In this document: piece after piece, positions 1 through 6,771 of the stretch
How positions within the stretch are numbered: the first letter of the stretch is position 1
Layout of the letters: each line of letters starts with the position of its first letter
From: JAKBCQ01 sp021807585
Lineage (GTDB): Bacteria > Planctomycetota > Planctomycetia > Isosphaerales > Isosphaeraceae
Reading direction: 5' to 3'
DNA length: 21,321 nt
NCBI GenBank assembly: GCA_027325115.1
Contig: DAHWFG010000504.1
Coordinates: forward strand, 1 to 21,321
Made by a program: the position numbers and the translations under genes
The notes under the pieces: model-generated
The model's input: the letters and a program-made list of their open reading frames with translations, nothing else
Told to the model about the DNA's origin: nothing
Database searches by the model: none

Positions 1-294
1 CGAGGGGGGAAGGTCGACTTGAAAACGATGATCATTCTCGACCCTTCGCGGCCGAACGCGAACGAGCCGAATCGTGTCGATGCGTTCGGGAGGGTTTGCG
101 ATTCGCGTCGATCGCTGAGGATTCGCGTGAAGTCCCGCTTGAAGCGAACGTGGGGCGCCGAATACGATGATGCGACTTCGGTTCGGCTTGCGAGCGTGAT
201 CGAACCGATCCGATTCGCTCGGCGCGCGGAATCCGAGGCGTTCCGATCGTTATCGTCGTCGAGAATCGCCGCCTCCGAGTTCGTTTTTCCTCGC
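1..294. other. No gene recognised upstream of the tRNA
   Basis: No protein family, RNA or clear promoter is recognisable here. A plus-strand reading frame runs from about position 19 straight through the tRNA gene to 531. Its translation is Arg/Ser-rich and low in recognisable motifs, so it is treated as a chance frame. The sequence is rich in CGATCG-like words, as in the rest of the window. Confidence 0.5.
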
Positions 295-367
295 GCGCCC
301 GTAGCTCAGGGGATAGAGCAGCGGATTTCTAATCCGCCGGTCGCAGGTTCGAATCCTGCCGGGCGTA
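295..367 (+). tRNA. tRNA-Arg (anticodon TCT)
   Basis: A full 73-nt cloverleaf can be folded by eye. The acceptor stem is GCGCCCG (295-301) against CGGGCGT (360-366), with one G-U pair at the end. The D arm is GCTC/GAGC (304-307, 316-319). The anticodon stem is GCGGA/TCCGC (321-325, 333-337) around loop TTTCTAA, giving anticodon TCT (328-330). The T arm is GCAGG/CCTGC around TTCGAAT, and the discriminator is A367. CCA is not encoded. The anticodon reads AGA (and probably AGG) arginine codons. The 3' 47 nt are duplicated at 2841-2887, which marks this gene as a likely integration target. Confidence 0.95.
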
Positions 368-732
368 CTTCCGTTCAGATCATCCCGCGACATCCCACAT
401 TTTCCCAAATGCCTTGTTTTAGGCTTCCAAATTGGCGCCGAATCAACGCGAATCACGCTCGATCGGGGGCGTCGTTTTCCCCCCTAAAACCCAAAATCCG
501 CCGTCAACGTGCGCCCACTAGCGGTAAATAATCGGAAAACTTTTCGCTTATGGTTCATCCGTCCACGAAATATCCGTTTCGCCATAACTCTCGAGATATC
601 AAGTCGTTCAAGAGAACATCTCGATTCCCCTCGGCATCCCGTTGAATCCCTCAAAAATGGGGATCGATCGGAAGAATCGGAAAGCCGATAGCTGATGAAC
701 CTTCTCCCGGTTTTCCCGTCGATTATCCCACC

Positions 733-973
733 CATTCCCTCTCGAACGCCGCGACGGCGAACAAACTCGACTCATCCCCGCGGGCGGTTCTCGAACGCCG
801 CGACGGGGCGAGTGCGTGACGACTTCCCCGCCGAATCCTCATCAGCCAAAGACGAATCCTCATCGGCAAAATCGGAAAAGTCTCGGCTTATGGATCGTTT
901 CCGATCGAGACTTCACGCCCATTCTCCCTCGAACGACGCGACGGCGAGCAAACTCGGCTCATCCCCGCGGGCT
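733..973. repeat. Imperfect direct repeat of about 55 bp, two copies
   Basis: Copy 1 (about 733-785) and copy 2 (about 918-973) share CCCTC, then GAACG[C/A]CGCGACGGCGA and CAAACTCG[A/G]CTCATCCC, then CGCGGGC, with a few substitutions. A shorter third echo (TCTCGAACGCCGCGACGG) lies at about 790-807, immediately after copy 1. No coding sense is apparent. The repeat sits in the proposed island, between the tRNA and the integrase remnant. Confidence 0.7.
832..873. repeat. Tandem repeat, two 21-bp units
   Basis: CGAATCCTCATC followed by AGCCAAAGA (832-852) is repeated at once as CGAATCCTCATC followed by GGCAAAATC (853-873). It lies between the two copies of the larger 55-bp repeat. Function is unknown; it is probably the product of local duplication. 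Confidence 0.75.
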
Positions 974-987
974 TAAGTTTCAGTCTC

Positions 988-1299
988 TCAACCGATCGCT
1001 GATTCCTCGCCGGAGGGTTCGATTTTCTTTGAGGAACCGCCGGGGCGAAGCGACGGTAACGATGCGGTCGCGTTCAACATGTCGAACGATCGCGGACGAA
1101 TGCATCGCGACGTCAACTCCACGGTCGAATGACGCATCTTGGCTTGAATCACGCTGGAAGGAACGCGAGCCAGGTCCAACAACGTCGCATATTGGCATCG
1201 AAGCGAATGGAAGTCGAAGACGAATCCCGCGGCGTCGAAAAGGCTCGAGGCCCTCGTAGGTTTCGAGGCGTCGAGCGGGTCGATCGCAAGCCGATCGCG
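988..1299 (-). pseudogene. Tyrosine recombinase/integrase C-terminal remnant
   Basis: The minus-strand frame open from an in-frame TGA at 1300-1302 down to the stop at 988-990 reads FVFDFHSLRCQYATLLDLA, then VIQAKMRHSTVELTSRCIRP, ending near LPSLRPGG. This is the catalytic C-terminus of a phage-type integrase: the H-x-x-R box (HSLR, 1198-1209), the second histidine box (RHST, His codon 1129-1131) and the tail after the nucleophile. The nucleophilic tyrosine should lie nine residues after the RHST histidine. Here that codon is TGC (Cys) at 1102-1104. The N-terminal domain and the first catalytic Arg box are not found upstream. Both truncation and loss of Tyr argue for a dead gene. Homology is recognised from memory of the family, not from a search. 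Confidence 0.75.
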
Positions 1300-1460
1300 T
1301 CATGTCTCGATTCAAACGACATCCTTGTTCATTTCAGCGTGAAATCAACATCCGACGTCCGCCGCGGCCAAGGCGATCGAAGGTTTCGAGGCGTTCATCG
1401 GTCGATCGCAAATCAATCGCGTCACGTATAGATTCGAAAGACATTATTATTCGTTTGAAC
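1259..1460. repeat. Imperfect direct duplication, 123-bp offset
   Basis: About 1259-1335 and 1382-1458 align with a constant offset of 123 bp. Both contain GGTTTCGAGGCGT, then GGTCGATCGCAA, then ATCGCGTCA, then GATTC(A)AA(C/A)GACAT, with scattered substitutions. The left copy overlaps the 5' edge of the integrase remnant, so the duplication may have accompanied or followed its truncation. Confidence 0.65.
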
Positions 1461-1640
1461 TTGGATTCTTTCGGATAAGACGATCGCGGCGTCATCCCGC
1501 GGATCGCTCCGCACCGCGATCAGGGCGAGCGATTGAAGCGTGAAACCGAATCTTAGATAACGTCGAAACATTATTACATAACGATACAGGGATGTTATTT
1601 CGCCGGAAATGATCGGGTCGCATCGGCATCATGCCGAATA
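1300..1640. other. Degenerate stretch between integrase remnant and toxin gene
   Basis: This stretch contains the second copy of the 123-bp-offset duplication and a locally AT-richer segment (about 1430-1600). No intact gene, and no recognisable N-terminal half of the integrase, could be seen on either strand. Confidence 0.45.
1623..1637. terminator. Short palindrome just after the toxin gene
   Basis: TCGGCAT (1623-1629) and ATGCCGA (1631-1637) are perfect inverted repeats around one base. They lie 3-17 nt beyond the stop codon of the DUF5615 toxin gene on the minus strand. The RNA could fold as a 5-bp GC-containing stem with a 5-nt loop. There is no U-tract after it, so it is a weak terminator or mRNA 3'-end candidate. 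Confidence 0.3.
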
Positions 1641-2006
1641 TTAAATTGTGCCGACTCGGTGAATGCGAATACCTTGTTCATCCACGATCCAAAGTTTTCC
1701 CTCAATCGGCTCAACATCCAAATGTATCAGTACTTGATTGAGTACGCTCCGAACGGAAGCGCGTCCCTTTGAACGAAGTCGCATCACGATGATGCCGGGG
1801 TAATCGGCCGGGGGATAATGTCTGATATCGGAAAAATCAAGATCCAGTGTTAAGAGCACTCTTCCCTCGGAGCGACAAATCGCGGCGATTTCGGAATCCT
1901 CATGTCCGCGAAGTCCTTGATCGTAAACCGACGCGACGTCGTCGCCTCTTTTACGGAAAAGTTCTCCAATCTCGGGATGAAGATTTTCGTCGATTTTGAG
2001 CATCAT
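1641..2006 (-). CDS. DUF5615 PIN-like toxin of a type II toxin-antitoxin pair
   Basis: The 121-residue protein has the layout of DUF5615, the PIN-like (Mut7-C-related) toxins paired with DUF433 antitoxins. The N-terminus MLKIDENL carries an early Asp (D6) followed by Glu. The middle segment GHEDSEIAAICRSEGRVLLTLDLDFSD supplies further acidic residues (D37, D55, D57) that would build the PIN metal site. These families are predicted metal-dependent ribonucleases. The ATG at 2006 overlaps the antitoxin stop in an ATGA (2003-2006), which indicates translational coupling and fixes the start. The pair sits inside the putative tRNA-Arg island and may have stabilised it. The target RNA is unknown. 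Confidence 0.82.
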   Translation of the reverse strand: MMLKIDENLHPEIGELFRKRGDDVASVYDQGLRGHEDSEIAAICRSEGRVLLTLDLDFSDIRHYPPADYPGIIVMRLRSKGRASVRSVLNQVLIHLDVEPIEGKLWIVDEQGIRIHRVGTI

Positions 2007-2239
2007 TTGGCGAGTCCGGTCTCAAGCGGGATGAATCGGTCGGAAGCCAAATCCGCGGCGAATTCGAGGCTTGCTTGGATATCTTCACGTGTGATTTTAT
2101 ATCCTTCCTCGATGGATTCATAAGTCTCGCCTTCGGCGAGGTTGTCGAGAATCACGGAAACCATGACTCGCGTCCCCTTGATGCACGGTTTTCCATCGCA
2201 AATCTTCGGATTGACGTCGATCCGATCGTGCTGGTTCAT
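2003..2239 (-). CDS. DUF433 antitoxin (VapB-like)
   Basis: This 78-residue protein shows the DUF433 signature: I-x-x-x-P-x-I-C-x-GKPCIKGTR near residues 8-24, then V-x-x-I-L-x-x-LAEG-x-T and a helix with the ITREDIQASLEFA motif. DUF433 folds as a helix-turn-helix-like domain. It is the usual antitoxin and likely autorepressor for DUF5615 toxins. A strong ribosome-binding site (GGGAGG, about 6 nt upstream of the ATG at 2239) supports the start. It is the first gene of a two-gene operon with the toxin, overlapping it by 4 nt. The promoter should lie in the 60-100 bp beyond 2240; no clear -10/-35 pair was identified. Confidence 0.85.
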   Translation of the reverse strand: MNQHDRIDVNPKICDGKPCIKGTRVMVSVILDNLAEGETYESIEEGYKITREDIQASLEFAADLASDRFIPLETGLAK

Positions 2240-2840
2240 TTCATCCTCCCGTTCTAGGTTTTCAGCATCCGACGACTCTCAAGTTTAACCAAAGACGATT
2301 GACGGAAGAATGCGCATACCAATTTCAAACATCAAGCGAACGAGCGTTCCCGTCCAATTCTCCACGCATTCCAAAGCTAACCAAGAAGATCGACTCGCTT
2401 GATCGAGGTCGATTCTCAGAACGTTCAGAGCCGCCTCAAAGCGATCGCCTTGAATGTCCCGCCTAGATGGGATGAAGAAAAACAATCGACGGCCGCGGTC
2501 GAGTCGGACGTTGCGGAGCGATCGGACAATTCGTAGTGACTTGATTCTTCATCGTGGACCGTCACTGGATGGATGACTCCGCACAGGATACCTCAGTTTT
2601 CTATTTCCACATTTCCACGGAAATCCGAACCTTCCCTCGGTTAGCGATCCTCAATGAGATAGAATGACGGTACGTCTCCAAGACGGATCGAAGCGCGTCG
2701 ATCGTGTCCTAATAGGTTAAGTGGAAATTCGATCGGAAAACAATCGGAAAATCGCTTGAACCTATAAAGCTCATACGGATGCAAACAGCAAAAAACAAGG
2801 CGTTTTTGTGTGTTTATGACGATTCGATTGTCTTTACGAC
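2240..2840. other. No gene recognised; right part of the island
   Basis: The stretch presumably contains the promoter of the minus-strand DUF433/DUF5615 operon at its left end. A 66-codon minus-strand frame (2285-2485) has no recognisable motif and is not called. A small palindrome (ATTTCC-AC-GGAAAT, 2611-2624) is present. The right end abuts the tRNA 3' fragment. Confidence 0.45.
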
Positions 2841-2887
2841 GCGGATTTCTAATCGGCCGGTCGCAGGTTCGAATCCTGCCGGGCGTA
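2841..2887 (+). repeat. Truncated tRNA-Arg(TCT) 3' fragment (putative attR)
   Basis: The 47 nt match positions 321-367 of the intact tRNA at 46 sites: anticodon arm, variable loop, T arm, 3' acceptor strand and discriminator. The single change (C335 to G2855) breaks one anticodon-stem pair. Sequence identity stops abruptly on both sides; the DNA before it does not resemble the tRNA 5' half, and the DNA after it differs from 368 onward. It cannot fold as a tRNA. This is the expected form of an attachment-site duplication left by integration into a tRNA 3' end. Confidence 0.85.
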
Positions 2888-3123
2888 ATGGATTGGTATC
2901 GAAAGGTTTATGTCGTACAAACCGCGTCGTCGTTTCCCCAGAACGGCGCGAATCACAAACCCAAATGCGATCATGTCGATCCTTCCGCTTTGATGATCGA
3001 CAATCATCGTCGACCGTCGTGACGCCCGACCCCGTTTCTCCGGAGTTTCCTCTTTTGTCCGCTCCCGCCGACGACGACATTGATTCGCTCGATCACCCCG
3101 TCGACAACGCCCCTGTGAGGCGT
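2888..3123. other. Leader region before the metallo-hydrolase gene
   Basis: The reading frame of the downstream hydrolase stays open back to 2779, across the tRNA fragment. The translated extension is unlike the family and includes tRNA-derived sequence, so it is regarded as non-coding, or coding only from a GTG at 3019 or 3115. No clear promoter was identified. Confidence 0.4.
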
Positions 3124-3936
3124 ATGACGCACAAGGGGCTCACGCTCGAAGGCTATTCGCGCGCCGCGGTCCAAACGTATTGGCGCCTCCCCGAGCTCAA
3201 ACTTGGTTTCGACCTCGGCGCGCAACCCTGGTCGTTTATGGCCACCCCCGTGTGGTTTGTCTCGCATTCGCATCTCGATCACATCGCGGCTCTTCCGGTT
3301 TATGTCGCCCGCCGCCGGATGATGAAGATGGCGCCGCCGACGATCTACTTGCCCGCCGATTCGGTCGACGGGGTCGATCGCCTGCTCCGAGCGTTCCAAC
3401 GCCTCGACCGCGGCCGAATGCCCGCGAACTTGGTCGGAGTCGTCCCCGGCGATGAAATCGAACTCTCCCGTGAACTCGTCGTCACAACCCACGCGACCGC
3501 GCACACCATCCCTTCGCTCGGCTTCATCGTTTGGGAACGTCGCAAGAAGCTCAAGCCCGAATTCAACGGGCTCACGGGCGAACAGATCCGCGACATCAGG
3601 CTCTCGGGGGTCGACGTTTCGATCGAGATCCGCGCGCCCAAGGTCGCCTACCTCGGCGACACCTCGCCCAAAGGCCTCGACGAAGCCCCCGACGCGTATC
3701 GCGCCGAGATCCTCATCATCGAAATGACGTTTGTCGCGCCGGCCGAACGTCCCGAAAAGATTCACAAATTTGGTCATATGCATTTAGATGATATAATTGC
3801 ACGCGCCGATCGATTTGAGAACGATTGGATCGTCGCGTCGCATTTCAGCACGCGGCTTCATTCGGATCAGATCGTACGGATCGTCGAACGCAAACTCCCC
3901 GATTCGATTCGCGACCGCGTCAAAATCTGGCTTTGA
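3124..3936 (+). CDS. MBL-fold metallo-hydrolase, ribonuclease Z-like
   Basis: A protein of about 270 residues with the metallo-beta-lactamase metal motif HSHLDH (H48, H50, D52, H53), preceded by strand TPVWFVS. Further conserved points are a TTHATAHTIPSLGF segment, the core Asp in VAYLGDTSP, and C-terminal GHMHLDDI and ASHFSTR boxes. The last two resemble the tRNase Z/RNase Z branch of the superfamily, so a zinc-dependent phosphodiesterase/RNase is the best guess; tRNA 3' processing is possible but unproven. The ATG at 3124 has a weak TGAGG just upstream and starts close to the conserved core. In-frame GTG codons at 3115 and 3019 would add 3 or 35 residues. It stands alone, just outside the putative island. 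Confidence 0.75.
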   Translation: MTHKGLTLEGYSRAAVQTYWRLPELKLGFDLGAQPWSFMATPVWFVSHSHLDHIAALPVYVARRRMMKMAPPTIYLPADSVDGVDRLLRAFQRLDRGRMPANLVGVVPGDEIELSRELVVTTHATAHTIPSLGFIVWERRKKLKPEFNGLTGEQIRDIRLSGVDVSIEIRAPKVAYLGDTSPKGLDEAPDAYRAEILIIEMTFVAPAERPEKIHKFGHMHLDDIIARADRFENDWIVASHFSTRLHSDQIVRIVERKLPDSIRDRVKIWL

Positions 3937-4229
3937 AAGCCGAGGCGTTTGGAACCGAGATCGATCGCCCCGCACGCCCGCACACTCATTAAGCACGACG
4001 ATCAAAAAACGGGCACGCGCCCGTCGAACCGCGGTCGAAACCGCGAGAAAACGCTCGAAATGGGATTTTTTTTCTTTGGACCGCGGTTTGCATTTGGTTC
4101 AATCGGGTCGAGGGTCTTCCAAGACGCGTTGATGCGCGGCTGAATGCGAACGCTTCTGATCGCGCCGCACGCGAGGCTTCTTCAAGCTCATATAAAGGGG
4201 ATTCTCACATCGCGACCTTAACCACGCGG
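3937..4229. other. Intergenic region with hairpins and a T-tract
   Basis: Besides the terminator-like structure at 4003-4024, there is a second hairpin, CGCGGT-CGAA-ACCGCG (4030-4045), and a run of eight or more T at about 4065-4073. An AAAGGGG (4194-4200) looks like a ribosome-binding site for the following ATP-grasp gene. No gene is seen. Confidence 0.45.
4003..4024 (-). terminator. Rho-independent-like terminator, oriented on the minus strand
   Basis: ACGGGC (4009-4014), loop ACGC, GCCCGT (4019-4024) form a perfect 6-bp GC-rich stem. On the plus strand it is preceded by a run of A. Read on the minus strand, the stem is therefore followed by a T-run, the intrinsic terminator pattern. Both neighbouring genes are on the plus strand, so it would stop antisense transcription entering from the right. 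Confidence 0.4.
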
Positions 4230-5747
4230 TTGAGCCCGGATGCGGGATTGTTCGGCGATTACGACATCGTCGGTTTCGACGAGATGTTCGCCGCTCCGGG
4301 TCTGATCCGTCCGCATTACTTGGCGCTCCACGAACGACTGTCATCGCTCGGCGTTCACGAACTGGAACGTAGGCATCGGCTCGCCGATCTGATGATGCGC
4401 AATCAAGGAATCACGTTTACAGTATATGGACGTGAACAAGGTATTGAGCGAATCATCCCCTTTGATCCCGCGCCGCGGTTGATCCCGGCGCACGAGTGGG
4501 ACCGGATCGAGAGCGGTCTGAAGCAGCGTGTGCGCGCGCTCAATCTTTTTTTGAACGACGTGTATCACGACCGGAAGATTCTCCGCGACGGGATCGTCCC
4601 GTACGACCTGGTGCTGGGCGCATCGGCGTTTCGCCGCGAATGCGTGGGTCTGCGCGTCCCGCGCGACGTGTACATCCATGTTTCGGGCATCGATCTGGTG
4701 CGCGACGAGGACGGCACGTATCTCGTGCTTGAGGACAACGGCAGGACCCCGTCCGGGGTGAGCTATGTGCTCAAAAATCGGCAGGTGATGAAGCAGGTGT
4801 TCCCATTTTTGTTCGGTCGATACAACGTGAGGTCGATCGACGATTACGCGGCGAACCTGCTCGAGACGCTCCGCCACATCGCCCCCGAAGACGCCGACGA
4901 ACCGACGATCGCGGTGCTCACTCCCGGAGTTTACAACTCGGCATATTATGAACATACATACTTAGCTCGACAGATGGGGGTCGAACTCGTCGAGGGGCGC
5001 GATCTGTTTCTTGACGACGGTCGGATTCATATGAAGACGATTCGCGGGCCGAAGCGGGTCGACGTTTTATACAGGCGAATCGACGACGATTTTCTCGACC
5101 CGCTGACGTTCCGTTCGGACAGCAGGCTCGGCGTCGCGGGATTGACGGGGGCTTATCGCGCCGGCCGGCTCGGCCTGGCGAACGCGATCGGCACGGGAGT
5201 CGCCGACGATAAAGGCGTTTATCCGTTCACTCCCGATATCATTCGCTATTACTTGAAGGAAGATCCGATTCTGGGAATCGTCGAGACCTTTCGTCCGCCG
5301 GTTCCTTCTCATATGAATCACATTTTGCGCAATCTCGACAAACTGGTCGTGAAGGCGGTCGACGGATCGGGGGGTTATGGGATGTTGATCGGTCCGGCTT
5401 CGACCGCGGCCGAACGCGACGAATTCGCCGCCAAGATCCGCGCCAATCCGCGCGGCTATATCGCTCAACCGACGCTTTCTTTGAGCCGGCATCCGACGTT
5501 CATCGACGGCAAGCTCGAGGGGAGGCACGTCGATCTCCGACCGTTCGTTTTATACGGCGAGGAGATCAAGGTGCTTCCGGGGGGTTTAACCCGCGTCGCG
5601 TTGCCGCGCGGCAGCCTCGTCGTCAACAGTTCGCAAGGGGGAGGGACGAAAGACACGTGGGTGCTTCGCGGATCGGGCAATGAAATTATAAATAATCGTA
5701 CGCGCGATGATCGATCGCGCGATACGACGGTTTCGGGGTCGGCGTAG
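4230..5747 (+). CDS. Circularly permuted ATP-grasp ligase (DUF404/DUF407 type)
   Basis: About 505 residues, the usual length of circularly permuted type-2 ATP-grasp proteins. Conserved boxes appear in order: YDIVGFDEMF (about residues 10-19), RPHYLALHERL, the GIERIIPFDPAPRLI segment, VLEDNGRTPSGVSYVL with E168, D169 and N170, VVKAVDGSGGYG with K375, a RHVDLRPFVLYG strand, and NSSQGGGTKDTWVL near the end. The fold couples ATP hydrolysis to carboxylate-amine ligation, and family members are predicted peptide or amide ligases. It is followed after one base by the alpha-E gene and then by a transglutaminase, the classic cluster. The first standard start is TTG 4230, which has no good ribosome-binding site; an AAAGGGG sits 8 nt before an in-frame ATC at 4209 (see findings). 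Confidence 0.88.
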   Translation: MSPDAGLFGDYDIVGFDEMFAAPGLIRPHYLALHERLSSLGVHELERRHRLADLMMRNQGITFTVYGREQGIERIIPFDPAPRLIPAHEWDRIESGLKQRVRALNLFLNDVYHDRKILRDGIVPYDLVLGASAFRRECVGLRVPRDVYIHVSGIDLVRDEDGTYLVLEDNGRTPSGVSYVLKNRQVMKQVFPFLFGRYNVRSIDDYAANLLETLRHIAPEDADEPTIAVLTPGVYNSAYYEHTYLARQMGVELVEGRDLFLDDGRIHMKTIRGPKRVDVLYRRIDDDFLDPLTFRSDSRLGVAGLTGAYRAGRLGLANAIGTGVADDKGVYPFTPDIIRYYLKEDPILGIVETFRPPVPSHMNHILRNLDKLVVKAVDGSGGYGMLIGPASTAAERDEFAAKIRANPRGYIAQPTLSLSRHPTFIDGKLEGRHVDLRPFVLYGEEIKVLPGGLTRVALPRGSLVVNSSQGGGTKDTWVLRGSGNEIINNRTRDDRSRDTTVSGSA

Positions 5748-5748
5748 C

Positions 5749-6711
5749 ATGTTAAGCCGGGTCGCCGAGAATTTGTACTGGATCAGCCGTTATGTCGAGC
5801 GGGTCGAGAACGTCGCGCGGTTGCTCGACGTCGGCTTTCACCTCGAGCTCGACGCGTCGGCGCCGATGAAGGAATCGAGCGAGCCGTCGCCGATCGAAGG
5901 GGTGCTGACGATCCTCGCGTGCCGAGAGGCCTTCGAACGCGATCGCGACGCGACCGAACGCGATCGTGAGAACGTGCTTCGGTTTCTCACATTTGATCGT
6001 CATAACCCGCACTCGATTTTGGCGATGTTGTGGCGCGCCCGCGAAAACGCTCGGGCCACGCAAGAAATGCTCGGCGGCGAATCGTGGAGCCAGGTCAACA
6101 AGCTTTATTTGTACTTATGCTCATCCAAGGCGCACAGGAGATTCGCGGCGAGTCCGCCGCGGTTTTTCGACGGGATCAAGCGCGCCTGCGTGCTCTTCGA
6201 CGGCCTCGTCGACGGTTCGTTGCCGCGCGAGGAGGTTTTTCATTTCCTCCAGATCGGCCGTTATCTCGAACGCGTCAACCAGATCGGCAGAATTCTCACC
6301 GAGCAATTGGGGGATTGGAACGAGACTTCGGTCGAAGACCAGCCGGCTCGCGCGATCCATTGGGCGAGCCTGCTCCGCGGCTGCTCGGCCTACGAGGCGT
6401 ATTGCAGGGCTCATCACGAACGCGTCGACCCCCGCGGAGTCGTCGAATTCCTCGTCCTTTCCCCCGATTTTCCCCGATCGATGCGGTTCTGCGTCACCAA
6501 ATGCCGTGAATCGGCGCGCGAGATCACCGATTCCGACGACGACGAGGTCCGCTCCGAGGCCGATCGCTTGCTCGGAAGACTCGACAGCAGGCTCCGTTAC
6601 ATCGAAGTCGACGAAATCCTCGGCGTTGGAATCGTTCCTTTCCTCGCCGAGGTGCAGCAAGAATGCGATCTCATCGGCGACGCGATCCATTCCACCTACT
6701 TTTACGCCTAA
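5749..6711 (+). CDS. Alpha-E domain protein (DUF403)
   Basis: 320 residues beginning MLSRVAENLYWISRYVERVE, the diagnostic N-terminus of the alpha-E family, which is all-helical and named for conserved glutamates. Further family features are ILAMLWRARENARATQEML (about residues 88-106), a FLQIGRYLERVNQIGRIL repeat of the same motif in mid-protein, and the C-terminal QQECDLIGDAI helix. The ATG at 5749 is chosen because it begins the conserved motif; the upstream in-frame ATG at 5707 would overlap the ATP-grasp gene. One base separates it from the ATP-grasp stop, so the two are surely co-transcribed. No catalytic activity is established for alpha-E; a scaffold or substrate-binding role in the ligase system is usually inferred. 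Confidence 0.9.
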   Translation: MLSRVAENLYWISRYVERVENVARLLDVGFHLELDASAPMKESSEPSPIEGVLTILACREAFERDRDATERDRENVLRFLTFDRHNPHSILAMLWRARENARATQEMLGGESWSQVNKLYLYLCSSKAHRRFAASPPRFFDGIKRACVLFDGLVDGSLPREEVFHFLQIGRYLERVNQIGRILTEQLGDWNETSVEDQPARAIHWASLLRGCSAYEAYCRAHHERVDPRGVVEFLVLSPDFPRSMRFCVTKCRESAREITDSDDDEVRSEADRLLGRLDSRLRYIEVDEILGVGIVPFLAEVQQECDLIGDAIHSTYFYA

Positions 6712-6771
6712 CGTTCGATCGTCCCCCGATATTTCATCCATAACCACTATTTTATTCAATGAAAGATCCCC

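Larger units (their letters stand above)
368..987. other. Non-coding, repeat-rich stretch after the tRNA
   Basis: No convincing gene is visible. The stretch holds imperfect direct repeats, annotated separately at 733-973 and 832-873. A looser similarity links about 531-562 and 870-901; both contain AATCGGAAAA followed shortly by GCTTATGG. The translated frames are Arg/Ser/Pro-rich and unlike any family I know. It lies directly downstream, in the integrase reading direction, of the recombinase remnant and inside the proposed island. Confidence 0.45.
321..2887. mobile_element. Putative decayed tRNA-Arg-integrated genomic island (about 2.5 kb)
   Basis: The island is bounded on the left by the 3' part of an intact tRNA-Arg(TCT) (321-367). 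On the right it is bounded by a free-standing copy of the same 47 nt (2841-2887, 46/47 identical). This is the arrangement left when a tyrosine-recombinase element inserts into a tRNA 3' end (attL in the restored tRNA, attR at the far end). Inside are a tyrosine recombinase C-terminal remnant (988-1299, minus), degenerate direct repeats, and a DUF433/DUF5615 toxin-antitoxin pair. No replication, transfer or capsid gene is visible. The integrase remnant lies on the tRNA side, a common position for such genes. The element is presumably immobile, because the recombinase is truncated and lacks its tyrosine. An alternative is tandem duplication of the tRNA followed by loss of one 5' half. Confidence 0.6.

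Noticed and set aside
19..531. 170-codon plus-strand frame across the tRNA gene
   Set aside because: It reads through the intact tRNA-Arg, has no family motif and no ribosome-binding site; a chance frame.
980..1315. 111-codon minus-strand frame overlapping the integrase remnant
   Set aside because: It is a different frame from the recognisable HSLR/RHST sequence and shows no family motif.
2285..2485. 66-codon minus-strand frame in the island
   Set aside because: No recognised motif, no good ribosome-binding site, and composition like surrounding non-coding DNA.
2841..2887. Considered as a second functional tRNA
   Set aside because: The 5' half (acceptor strand, D arm) is missing and an anticodon-stem pair is broken.
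2779..3123. 115-codon N-terminal extension of the metallo-hydrolase
   Set aside because: It translates the tRNA 3' fragment and non-conserved sequence; the MBL fold is complete from ATG 3124.
3004..3783. 259-codon minus-strand frame opposite the metallo-hydrolase
   Set aside because: Antisense shadow with Arg/Asp/Val-rich translation; the plus strand has the HxHxDH protein.
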